From Nocardia sp. NBC_00565 (GTDB lineage Bacteria; Actinomycetota; Actinomycetes; Mycobacteriales; Mycobacteriaceae), in the NCBI RefSeq assembly GCF_036345915.1, contig NZ_CP107785.1:2666001-2730000 (forward strand): a stretch of 64,000 nt of DNA. The letters run 5' to 3'. The translations under genes were made by a program, and so were the position numbers. Below are positions 54,525-64,000 of this stretch, one piece after another (the first letter of the stretch is position 1; each line of letters begins with the position of its first letter). The notes below the pieces were generated by a model, which did not search any database, was not told where the DNA came from, and saw nothing but the letters and a program-made list of their open reading frames with translations.

Positions 54525-55775
54525 GTGTCGGATACCGAGGTCGAGGACCTGCTGCGGACATCGGCGCCGCAGGTCCTCGCCGCGCTGGTGCGCCGATACG
54601 GGCATTTCGACACCGCCGAGGACGCGGTGCAGGAGGGTCTACTCGCCGCCGCGACCCAATGGCCGGTCCAGGGCATTCCGGACAATCCGCGCGCCTGGCT
54701 GATCACCGTCGCCTCCCGTCGCCTGACCGATCTGCTGCGCAACGAGCAGGCGCGCCGCCGCCGCGAGGACACCGTGGCCCGTTGGGCGCTGCCCGAGGAT
54801 TGGCTGACTCCGCCCGCCGACCGCGATCCGACCGACTCCGACGACACTCTCGTCCTGCTGTTCCTGTGCTGCCACCCGGCACTCTCGCCGCCCTCCCAGG
54901 TGGCGCTGACACTGCGCGCCGTCGGCGGCCTGACCACCGCCGAAATCGCCCGCGCCTTCCTGGTGCCCGAGGCGACCATGACCAAACGCATCGGCCGCGC
55001 CAAGCAGACGATCAAGGACAGCGGTATCGGTTTCGCCCCACCCGCCAGCGCCCAGCGCGATGCTCGCTTGGCCGCCGTGCTGCATGTGCTGTATCTGATC
55101 TTCACCGAGGGCTATGCCAGCACGTCGGGTCCGAATCTGCACCGCGTCGAACTCTCGGCCGAGGCGATCCGTCTGACGCGGCTGGTGCGCCGTCTGCTTC
55201 CCGGCGATGCCGAGGTCACTGGCCTACTGGCCCTGATGCTGCTGACCGATGCCCGCCGGCCCGCCCGGACCGGCCCCACCGGCGAGCTCATCCCGATGGA
55301 AGACCAGAACCGCGCGCTCTGGAACACCGATGCCATCACCGAGGGCATCGCGCTGATCACCGACGCGCTGCCCCGCGGCGTGCCCGGCCCGTATCAACTC
55401 CAAGCCGCCATCGCCGCTCTGCACGACGAGGCGTCGACCTACGAGGCCACCGACTGGCCGCAGATCATGCTGCTCTACGAACGCCTGCTGGCCCTCGTCG
55501 ACAACCCGATCATCGCCCTCAACCACGCGGTGGCCGTCGCCATGGCCCGCGGCCCGCACGCCGGATTGAAGCTGGTCGACGAATTGGCCGCCGACGGCAA
55601 GCTGGCCGAGGATCACCGACTGCCCGCGGTGCGCGCGCATCTGCTGGAATCGCTGGGTGAGAAGACCTCGGCCCGCGAGGCGTACCTGCTCGCTGCCCAA
55701 CAGACGATGAGTCTCCCGCAACAGCGCTATTTGAACGCCCGTGCCGCACGCCTGATGAGCGAGCGGGGAGAGTGA
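54525..55775 (+). CDS. ECF42-type RNA polymerase sigma factor
   Basis: 416 residues from GTG 54525. Sigma-2 region (RYGHFDTAEDAVQEGLLAAATQWP ... NPRAWLITVASRRLTDLLR), sigma-4 (LTLRAVGGLTTAEIARAFLVPEATMTKRIGRAKQTIK), then a ~220-residue C-terminal TPR-like extension (DUF6596) with RGPHAGLKLVDELAADGKL. The extension replaces an anti-sigma factor in this group. It follows the YCII gene by 9 bp, the standard ECF42 context. Confidence 0.92.
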   Translation: MSDTEVEDLLRTSAPQVLAALVRRYGHFDTAEDAVQEGLLAAATQWPVQGIPDNPRAWLITVASRRLTDLLRNEQARRRREDTVARWALPEDWLTPPADRDPTDSDDTLVLLFLCCHPALSPPSQVALTLRAVGGLTTAEIARAFLVPEATMTKRIGRAKQTIKDSGIGFAPPASAQRDARLAAVLHVLYLIFTEGYASTSGPNLHRVELSAEAIRLTRLVRRLLPGDAEVTGLLALMLLTDARRPARTGPTGELIPMEDQNRALWNTDAITEGIALITDALPRGVPGPYQLQAAIAALHDEASTYEATDWPQIMLLYERLLALVDNPIIALNHAVAVAMARGPHAGLKLVDELAADGKLAEDHRLPAVRAHLLESLGEKTSAREAYLLAAQQTMSLPQQRYLNARAARLMSERGE

Positions 55776-55779
55776 GGAG

Positions 55780-56169
55780 GTGACCATTCAGCTGATCGTG
55801 GTGGACGCGGCGAACGTCGTGGGCTCGAAACCCGATGGTTGGTGGCGCGATCGCGCTGGCGCGGCCCGGCGGTTGCTCCTGCGGCTGAACACCCTGGAGC
55901 AGCGCCTGGCGGAACCGGCCGAGGTGGTCGTCGTGCTCGAGGGTGCGGCGAAAGCGGCGGGTGCGACGGACGATTTCGAAGGTCTGCGCGTGGTGTCGGC
56001 GCAGGGTTCGGGCGACGATGCGATCGTCGACGTGGTGTCGGCGGCGGTCGAAGCGGACAGCGACCGGCCGATCACCGTCGTGACGGCCGATCGCGAACTC
56101 CGCTCCCGAATCGAAGCGCTCGGGGCCCGGTCGGTGGGACCCCGCTGGCTGGACACCGTCGGCGCCTAG
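55780..56169 (+). CDS. NYN/PIN-like domain protein
   Basis: 129 residues: VVDAANVVGSKPDGWWRDRAGAARRLLLRL, VVVLEGAAK, and ITVVTADRELRSRIEALGARSVGP, the metal-binding Asp pattern of NYN/PIN nucleases. Likely an RNA-processing or RNA-binding nuclease, unproven. GTG 55780 sits immediately after GAGGAG, an unusually short spacing; a later start is possible. It follows the sigma gene by 4 bp. Confidence 0.78.
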   Translation: MTIQLIVVDAANVVGSKPDGWWRDRAGAARRLLLRLNTLEQRLAEPAEVVVVLEGAAKAAGATDDFEGLRVVSAQGSGDDAIVDVVSAAVEADSDRPITVVTADRELRSRIEALGARSVGPRWLDTVGA

Positions 56170-56224
56170 CTGTCGGACGCGCCTGGTAGACAGAGAGAAC
56201 TGTCGATGAACCGGGAGGTTGGCC

Positions 56225-56872
56225 GTGCCGAACGAGCTCGAGGATCTGTCCTATGCGCGTTACCTGACGCCGTTGGAAGGTGAACTCGAGCGCGAAGGCG
56301 ACTACGACTGCGTGCACATCAGCAGCGATGACATCGATGACGTCGAAGCAGGCCACGCACGTTTCAACGAAACCGTTTTCACCTCGATGGCGATCACTCG
56401 CGGCAGCATGCGCTTCTCACGGTTCACCGATGTCTGGCAGCGCAACGTGCGCTGGGTCGGCACCGACCTCTCCGACACCTCCTGGCAGGACGCCGAGTTG
56501 ATCGCCGGTGCGCTGGTCGGTGTCGATGCGGGCGGTGCGAACTTGCGTCGAGTGCGCTTCGAGGGCTGCAAGTTCGACTCCGTCAACTTCCGCAAGGCAA
56601 AACTGCGCGAGGTGCAATTCGTCGACTGCGTCCTGCGCCACACCGACTTCGGTGACGCCGATCTGACCAAGCTGAGCTTTCCCGGCACCACCGTGGAGGG
56701 TCTGCTGCTCAACCGCGCACGTCTCAAAGAGGTCGACCTGCGCGGCGCCGTTCATCTCAATATCGCCGAGGGCCTGGACGCATTGCGTGGCGCGACCATC
56801 ACCCCGCTCCAATTGCTCGACCTGGCACCCGAATTCGCCAGAACGATCGGCATCACCGTCCGCGAGGGCTAG
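56225..56872 (+). CDS. pentapeptide-repeat protein
   Basis: 215 residues. A(D/N)Lxx-type repeats run over about residues 85-170 (AELIAGALVGVDAGGANLRRVRF ... FRKAKLREVQF ... FGDADLTKLSF). Together they should form a short right-handed quadrilateral helix. The N-terminal LEDLSYARYLTPLEGELEREG is shared by uncharacterised actinobacterial relatives. GGGAGG lies 7 nt before GTG 56225. Function unknown; it lacks the features of MfpA/Qnr gyrase mimics. Confidence 0.82.
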   Translation: MPNELEDLSYARYLTPLEGELEREGDYDCVHISSDDIDDVEAGHARFNETVFTSMAITRGSMRFSRFTDVWQRNVRWVGTDLSDTSWQDAELIAGALVGVDAGGANLRRVRFEGCKFDSVNFRKAKLREVQFVDCVLRHTDFGDADLTKLSFPGTTVEGLLLNRARLKEVDLRGAVHLNIAEGLDALRGATITPLQLLDLAPEFARTIGITVREG

Positions 56873-58252
56873 TTAGTACTGCTTGCGGTGCGGCACGAAC
56901 TCCAGGGTGAGCAGCGCCGCGGCGGCCAACAGCACCTCACGCCACCGGATCAGCACGAACCGCTGATCCGACATCGCACGGAACTTGCGCAGGAAGCGGT
57001 ACAGCGACTCCAGCCGGATCAGTGGATCACCCAGGTGCACTGCCACATAGATCAGCCGCCCGGTCCGCGACCGCTCCTTCTCCGCGAACAGCTCGGGGAA
57101 GGGCGCGAACGCCAGCGAGATCCGTTCGATGCCCTGCAGGCGGGCGTAGTCGACGAGATCGACGATCATCCGCTCGTCCAGCCCGTTCGGGGCATCCTTG
57201 CGCCGCCAAGGCACATCCAGACTCAGCTCGCGCCCCCGCCCGGAAACGCCGTAGCGCTGGAAGCCCGCGACGCGCCCGTCCTCATCCCTGGCGAGCGCCA
57301 GCAGCATGCCCGGATTCCGCCCGTCCAACAGATGATCGAGGATCATCGAGAAACCGCGGGTCTGCCGACCGTGATGCCACTCATCGACGATGTCGAGCAG
57401 TTCGGCCCGCAGTGGTTCGCTCAGATCCGCCTCGCTGATGAACTCGGTGCTCACCCCGAAATTGCGGGTCCGGCTGACCGCCTGGCGCAGGTTGCGGAAG
57501 GACCGCCCGACCATCGCGAATGTCCCCACATCGACGATCACATCGCGCCCGACCGGAATCGCGCGCAACCCGCGATGCTCGATCGCCCGATGCCGCCACA
57601 TCCCCGCCAATTCCGGACTCGCACCGATCACCGCGACCCGCCACCCGTGATTCGCGGCGAATTCGGAGAAGTCGGAGAGCAGTCCGGGGAACTCGGCCCG
57701 ATCGCCGATCGGGTCACCGGCGACCACGGCGATCCCGAAGCGGGCCCGGTAGCCGATCGCCGCGGTCGAGTTCACGTTGAAGTAATAGGATTTCGACGAA
57801 TGCAGCGCGAACGCGGCGAGCGGATCGCGCTGGGTTCGGCCGACGAGTTCGGCGATGCGGTAGAGCTGTTCGGGCTGCGGCCGACTGGCCTGCGGGAGCA
57901 TCAGGATGAATCCGGTCGCGGCCAGGAAAACGAACCCGAAGCCCGGATGCGAGGCGCGGTAGGCGGCATTGGCCGCCGCGAGCACGAAGACCGCCACCGT
58001 GAAATGCGGCAAGGTGATCGGGCGGCGCAGATGCAGTCCGCGGACCACGAAGAGTCCGGCGATGGAGACCGCGATGAACCAGCCGTGGTCCTCACCCGGG
58101 GCCGCGCGACCGGCCTCGTAGACCAGCGCCACGCTCATCAGCAACAGTGCGATGGAAATGACCGGCCGCACGGCCGGTGTGGTGGTGATCGAGGCGTCGC
58201 GATATCCCGCGAGCGTCAAGCTGCGGGCCGCTGTTTCCCGTCCCTCAGTCAC
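56873..58252 (-). CDS. DUF2156 protein (MprF/LPG-synthase C-terminal-like) with membrane helices
   Basis: 459 residues. Four hydrophobic spans near residues 30-125, then a DUF2156 domain with paired GNAT folds (SSKSYYFNVNSTAAIGYRARFGIAVVAGDPIGDRAEFPGLL, RNLRQAVSRTRNFGV, GFSMILDHLLDGRNPGMLLALARDEDGRVAGFQRYG). The catalytic part of phosphatidylglycerol lysyltransferases has this fold and transfers aminoacyl groups to lipids. Substrate unknown here. It ends flush against the pentapeptide gene (convergent). Confidence 0.87.
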   Translation of the reverse strand: MTEGRETAARSLTLAGYRDASITTTPAVRPVISIALLLMSVALVYEAGRAAPGEDHGWFIAVSIAGLFVVRGLHLRRPITLPHFTVAVFVLAAANAAYRASHPGFGFVFLAATGFILMLPQASRPQPEQLYRIAELVGRTQRDPLAAFALHSSKSYYFNVNSTAAIGYRARFGIAVVAGDPIGDRAEFPGLLSDFSEFAANHGWRVAVIGASPELAGMWRHRAIEHRGLRAIPVGRDVIVDVGTFAMVGRSFRNLRQAVSRTRNFGVSTEFISEADLSEPLRAELLDIVDEWHHGRQTRGFSMILDHLLDGRNPGMLLALARDEDGRVAGFQRYGVSGRGRELSLDVPWRRKDAPNGLDERMIVDLVDYARLQGIERISLAFAPFPELFAEKERSRTGRLIYVAVHLGDPLIRLESLYRFLRKFRAMSDQRFVLIRWREVLLAAAALLTLEFVPHRKQY

Positions 58253-58424
58253 GTCGGCACCCAGTTAGGTCGACCGGTGTGAGGGGTTTGAACAGGTTCC
58301 CCATGTGGTCCTCCCGATGATCCTGTACAACGCAACAGTATGCGGAACATGGGATGAGTGCTCATACATTCCTGGCGCACCAAGATCGCGGAGAGGCCCG
58401 CGAGGGCGGTGGGCGTCCGTTCGG

Positions 58425-58598
58425 CTACCGCGCCGGCGTGAAACCGGTGCCGTCGACCGCGATCGGACCTGGGGTGAGCGTGCCGTTCGTCGCTCCGCTC
58501 GAGTATCCCACCAGAGCGAATGCCGACAACGGCTTTCCGTCGACCGCGAGGCATGCCCTGCCGTCGACATGGGAATGAGCATCGACGATAGTTGACGG
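58425..58598 (-). pseudogene. coding-like remnant in the 58.25-58.72 kb gap
   Basis: A minus-strand frame without a start codon encodes TIVDAHSHVDGRACLAVDGK, LSAFALVGYSSG and TLTPGPIAVDGTGFTPAR, bounded by stops at 58599-58601 and 58425-58427. The sequence looks like a domain end of a secreted beta-rich protein, but no family is assigned. The rest of the 470-bp gap (58253-58722) contains no supported gene apart from the operator at 58684. Confidence 0.35.
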
Positions 58599-58683
58599 CT
58601 ATCACCTGGCAAGCGGCTGTTCAGCGTGTTTCGGGATCCGGAGCACCGCGGACGATTTGTGTCTGGGACGGCGATCGACATCT

Positions 58684-58711
58684 ATAGACAACGGTGTTCA
58701 CAATTGTCTAT
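58684..58711. promoter_or_regulatory. inverted repeat upstream of the SDR gene
   Basis: ATAGACAA (58684-58691) / TTGTCTAT (58704-58711), 12-nt spacer, ending 11 bp before the SDR start. Typical of a TetR-type operator; the matching regulator is not adjacent. Confidence 0.5.
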
Positions 58712-58722
58712 CGTCTTGGTCC

Positions 58723-59583
58723 ATGACGAAGTTCGACGGCAAGAGCTGTCTGATCACCGGCGCGGCAAGTGGACTGGGTCGCAGCACGGCGCTCGCGGTC
58801 GTCGCCAAGGGGGCCTCGGTCATCCTGACCGATATCGATGACGCTGGGCTGCAGCGTACCGCCGCCGAGGTCCTTGCCGCAGGCGGTGTCGTGCATCTGG
58901 CCGCGCCCGCCGATGTCAGCGATTACGACGCCGTGGTCGCCCTCGCCGCGAAGGCACACGCCGAAGTGGACAGCGTCGACATCGTGATGAATGTGGCAGG
59001 CATCGCCACCTGGGGCACCGTCGATCGACTCACCCACAAGCAGTGGCGGCGCACCATCGATATCGATCTGATGGGCCCCATCCACGTGATCGAGGAGTTC
59101 GTGCCGCCCATGATCGAGTCCGGTCGCGGCGGACATCTGGTGAATGTGGCCTCGGCGGCGGGTCTCTTCGGGCTGCCCTGGCATGCTCCGTATTCCGCGG
59201 GCAAATTCGGGTTGCGTGGGGTCTCGGAGGTACTGCGGTTCGATCTGCGCCGGCACGGGATCGGCGTCAGCCTGGTCTGTCCCGGCGCGATGGCGACGCC
59301 GATGGTGGACAGCGTCGATATCGCGGGCGTCGACCGCCAGGCCGAGGCGGTGCAGAAGGCTGTCGCTCTGTTCATGCGGCACGCCGTCACCCCCGAAAAG
59401 GCGGCGCAGTCGATCGTGCGGGGCGTCGAGCGCAACAAGTACATGGTCTTCACCTCGCCCGATATTCGAGTCGGCTACCTGGCGCAGCGCTACTTCCCGC
59501 CGTCCTACACCCTTGCGATGCGCGGGATGAACTGGGCGATGGGCCGCTATCTCGACAGGGAACCCGCCTCGACCAAGGTCTGA
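58723..59583 (+). CDS. short-chain dehydrogenase/reductase
   Basis: 286 residues. Cofactor motif SCLITGAASGLGRSTALAV (residues 8-26), acidic TDIDD for NAD, NVAG in MNVAGIATWG, catalytic Ser in VASAAGLFG and Y/K in YSAGKFGLRG. The long C-terminal PPSYTLAMRGMNWAMGRYL tail is typical of mycobacterial SDRs linked to lipid or steroid metabolism. ATG 58723. Confidence 0.88.
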   Translation: MTKFDGKSCLITGAASGLGRSTALAVVAKGASVILTDIDDAGLQRTAAEVLAAGGVVHLAAPADVSDYDAVVALAAKAHAEVDSVDIVMNVAGIATWGTVDRLTHKQWRRTIDIDLMGPIHVIEEFVPPMIESGRGGHLVNVASAAGLFGLPWHAPYSAGKFGLRGVSEVLRFDLRRHGIGVSLVCPGAMATPMVDSVDIAGVDRQAEAVQKAVALFMRHAVTPEKAAQSIVRGVERNKYMVFTSPDIRVGYLAQRYFPPSYTLAMRGMNWAMGRYLDREPASTKV

Positions 59584-59660
59584 CGAACAGCCCATAGCTC
59601 GATGGGCAGCAAATCCGAATCTCCTCCCGTACTATCGCGATCGGAACACCGGCCGGGTAG

Positions 59661-60947
59661 ATGAAGGGGGACGGTGTGGGGATTCGCCTACCGGCGACCA
59701 TGCGCAATGGGGGTGCGTGGTTACGGCGCCTCGCCGGGACGACTCCGGGTGCCATCGGCACGATTGCCCTCGTATCGGTGGTGTTGTGTGTGCTCGCGGG
59801 GTTGACCTCGGCTGATCAGTTGAGCGGCAAGATCACTCGGCGCGATGCGGTGCTGGAGCGCACCGAACCGTTGGCCTATGCCGCACAGACTTTGTACGTC
59901 GCGCTCTCGGCCGCCGACGCGTCGGCGGCCACCGCCCTCCTCTCCGGCGGCATCGAATCCCCGGAGGTGCGCAGGCAGTACCAGCAGGCGCTGGCCGACG
60001 CGGCCTCGGCGCTCGCGGACGCGACGACCGGTGCCGCCGATGAGCGGACCAGGACGATCGTCGCGCAGATCGTGGCCGACCTGCCCGCCTACACCGGGGT
60101 CGTGGAAACGGCGCGGGCGAACAACCGGCAGGGCTTCCCGGTCGGCTCGTCCTACCTGCACGAGGCGTCGCTGCTGATGCAGAATTCGTTGCTGCCCAAC
60201 GCCGAAAAGCTCAACGAGGATCGGCTGGCGGCGGTGCGTCAGGACCAACACGATATCGGCGCGTTGCCGTGGGCGACCATCGTGTTGCTGTTGCTGGTGC
60301 TGATCAGTTGTGGCGTCGGAACTTTCGTCCTGCTGGGCCGGATGAATCGCCGGATGAATCTTGGGCTCGCGGCCGCCGCGGGCGCGACCGCGCTGACACT
60401 GCTGTGGATCGTCGCCGCGACAACTGTCGCCGCGACCGCGCTCGACACCGGAAAATCCGGGGCGACCAGCCGCTTCGAGACCCTCGCCAAAGCCAGGATC
60501 CTGGCCCAGCAGGCGCGCACAGATGAAACCCTCGAGCTGATCACCCGTGGCGATATCACTACCGCCGAAACCGATTTCCGCAAGCACACCACCGAACTGG
60601 CCGATCTCCTTGCGGCCGTGACCGGATCCGACTCCGCGGCTTCGCGGGGGCTGCTCGGCTGGACGGCCGGACATGCCAAACAACGCGAGGCCTATGAGGC
60701 GGCGAACTATCCCGCGGCCGTGGCGCAGGCCATCGGCAATGGTGCGGACAGTTCGGCGACGCGTTTTGCTCAACTGGATCAGACATTGCGCGACAACCTC
60801 GGTCAGCAACGCGGGCAGCTGCGCGACGGAGTCGACTCGGCGGGTGCGGCATTGCGCCTCAGTCCCGCGGGGACGCTGGTGCTGATGCTGTTCGCCGCGG
60901 CCGCGGTCGTCGCCGGGCTGTGGCTGCGGCTGAAGGAGTTCTTGTGA
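59661..60947 (+). CDS. glnX: GlnX-type membrane protein of the PknG signalling operon
   Basis: 428 residues. Membrane helices near residues 30-48, 208-228, 235-260 and 405-425. The first extracytoplasmic loop (about 50-205) and the second (about 265-400) are helical, four-helix-bundle-like sensor regions. GlnX with GlnH is known in mycobacteria and corynebacteria to relay aspartate/glutamate availability to PknG. ATG 59661 is used; GTG 59676 has a better GGGGGA site. The stop overlaps the glnH start (GTGA). Confidence 0.88.
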   Translation: MKGDGVGIRLPATMRNGGAWLRRLAGTTPGAIGTIALVSVVLCVLAGLTSADQLSGKITRRDAVLERTEPLAYAAQTLYVALSAADASAATALLSGGIESPEVRRQYQQALADAASALADATTGAADERTRTIVAQIVADLPAYTGVVETARANNRQGFPVGSSYLHEASLLMQNSLLPNAEKLNEDRLAAVRQDQHDIGALPWATIVLLLLVLISCGVGTFVLLGRMNRRMNLGLAAAAGATALTLLWIVAATTVAATALDTGKSGATSRFETLAKARILAQQARTDETLELITRGDITTAETDFRKHTTELADLLAAVTGSDSAASRGLLGWTAGHAKQREAYEAANYPAAVAQAIGNGADSSATRFAQLDQTLRDNLGQQRGQLRDGVDSAGAALRLSPAGTLVLMLFAAAAVVAGLWLRLKEFL

Positions 60948-61951
60948 GGCGGCGAATTCCGCTGCGGCGGCAGGGTTTTTCGCGGGGGCGGCTGCTGGTG
61001 GCCGCGGTGCTGGTCGGCACGAGCGCGCTGGTGACCGCGTGCGGCTCCGGTACCGAGGTGCCCAAGACGACGAGTGTGGCCGCGGTCGACCCGAAGCCCG
61101 ACCTGACCGAGATCACCACGCCGCCGCAGTCCGAAACCGGCGGCAATTGCGATCCCGAGGCCACGCTGCGCCCCGGCCCGCTACCGAGTTCCGGTGCGAT
61201 GCCGCCGGGTTCGCCGATGGCGGCCATCGTCGCCAACGGCAAGCTCCGGGTCGGCGTCGATCAGAACACCTACCTGTTCGGCTTCCGCGACCCCACCACC
61301 GGACAGCTCGAAGGCTTCGACATCGATATCGCGCGTGAGATCGCCAGGGCGCTGTTCGGCGATCCCGACAAGATCGAGTTGCGTTCGGTCACCGCGGCCG
61401 ATCGGATTCCGGCACTGCGGAACAAGCAGGTCGACTTGATCGTGCGCACCTTCTCGGCAACCTGCGAGCGACGTCGCGACGTCGACTTCTCCGGTGTCTA
61501 TTACCGTGCGACACAACGCATTCTGGTATCGCGTAACTCGGGTATCCGGACCGGCGCCGATCTGGGTGGCAAGCGCGTATGCGTCACCCGCGGCACCACC
61601 TCGCCGGGACCGCTGTTCGCGCTGCCCAAGCGGCCGATCGTACTCGGGGCGTCCAACTGGACCGACTGCCTGGCCGCGCTGCAGCAGGGGCAGGTGGACG
61701 CCGTCAGCGGCGATGATCCGATCCTGGTCGGACTGGTCGCGCAGGATCGGAATATGGCGATCGTCGGCGAGGTGATCGGCACCGGCGCCTATGCGGTCGG
61801 CATCGCGCAGGGCAATCCGAATCTGGTCCGGTTCGTCAACGGCGTACTCGAGCGCATCCGCGCCGACGGCACCTGGCAGCAGATCTACAGCGCCAGACTC
61901 AGCGCGCTCGGACCGTCCCCGGGGCCACCGGACCTCCGGTACAAAGACTGA
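60944..61951 (+). CDS. glnH: amino-acid-binding lipoprotein GlnH
   Basis: 335 residues. GTG 60944 overlaps the glnX stop. Signal peptide with lipobox ALVTAC (Cys about 33), a Pro/Thr-rich linker, then a type II periplasmic-binding fold (GKLRVGVDQNTYLFGFRDPTTGQLEGFDIDIAREIARALFG ... CVTRGTTSP ... DAVSGDDPILVGLVAQD). It binds Asp/Glu outside the membrane and signals through GlnX. Confidence 0.9.
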   Translation: MRRRIPLRRQGFSRGRLLVAAVLVGTSALVTACGSGTEVPKTTSVAAVDPKPDLTEITTPPQSETGGNCDPEATLRPGPLPSSGAMPPGSPMAAIVANGKLRVGVDQNTYLFGFRDPTTGQLEGFDIDIAREIARALFGDPDKIELRSVTAADRIPALRNKQVDLIVRTFSATCERRRDVDFSGVYYRATQRILVSRNSGIRTGADLGGKRVCVTRGTTSPGPLFALPKRPIVLGASNWTDCLAALQQGQVDAVSGDDPILVGLVAQDRNMAIVGEVIGTGAYAVGIAQGNPNLVRFVNGVLERIRADGTWQQIYSARLSALGPSPGPPDLRYKD

Positions 61952-61962
61952 GAGCGGCGACC

Positions 61963-64000
<2,038 letters not shown>

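Overview
The window is high-GC actinobacterial DNA, most like Nocardia or a close relative in the Mycobacteriales. The case rests on the gene families: a complete conservon operon (cvnA-D), the glnX-glnH-pknG set, a GabD2-type dehydrogenase, an EmbR-like regulator beside a receptor kinase, a single-chain long-chain acyl-CoA carboxylase, and a rifamycin glycosyltransferase with a helR relative. No tRNA, rRNA, CRISPR array, insertion sequence or prophage was recognised.

Layout. 0.2-6.2 kb: a Calvin-cycle unit, with cbbR divergent from cbbL-cbbS-cbbX-cbbF-cbbP (red-type form I RuBisCO, its activase, class I fructose-bisphosphatase and phosphoribulokinase). The leader of cbbL carries an inverted repeat and an array of short tandem repeats. 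6.3-16.6 kb: housekeeping and accessory genes (membrane EEP phosphatase-like protein, dinB, a BlaI/M56 pair separated by a MIRU-like tandem repeat, an AlkZ-like glycosylase, thioesterase, HxlR, Nudix, esterase, TetR), mixed with gene remnants. 16.6-20.5 kb: the conservon operon. 20.6-32.4 kb: DoxX, gabD2, an aldehyde dehydrogenase/DUF779/GAF-regulator module, small enzymes, and an epimerase-hydrolase fusion with its TetR. 32.5-35.4 kb: a rifamycin-resistance island, reading leftward from a promoter that contains a rifamycin-associated element (RAE), through a glycosyltransferase, into a helR-like gene that has lost its N-terminal third. 35.8-46.2 kb: XRE regulator/SDR pair, TetR, HAD, a receptor serine/threonine kinase convergent with an EmbR-like FHA regulator, a crotonase, a decayed permease, and a small operon encoding an alanine-zipper coiled coil, a DUF3467-like protein and a 52-residue peptide. 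46.6-59.6 kb: a Baeyer-Villiger-type monooxygenase, a TetR/acyl-CoA carboxylase pair with a 26-bp perfect palindrome between them, a serine hydrolase, YCII plus ECF42-type sigma factor, NYN nuclease-like, pentapeptide and DUF2156 proteins, and an SDR. 59.7-64 kb: glnX-glnH-coiled coil-pknG; pknG runs off the end of the window.

The best leads are the RAE-rgt-truncated helR island, the repeat-rich cbbL leader, the MIRU-like element, the alanine-zipper operon, the extra coiled-coil gene inside the glnX-glnH-pknG operon, and the long TetR palindrome. The window also holds many gene remnants (at 7.4, 11.9, 16.4, 20.6, 33-34, 35.5, 44.8, 52.5 and 58.5 kb). This suggests repeated small deletions rather than one large transfer event.
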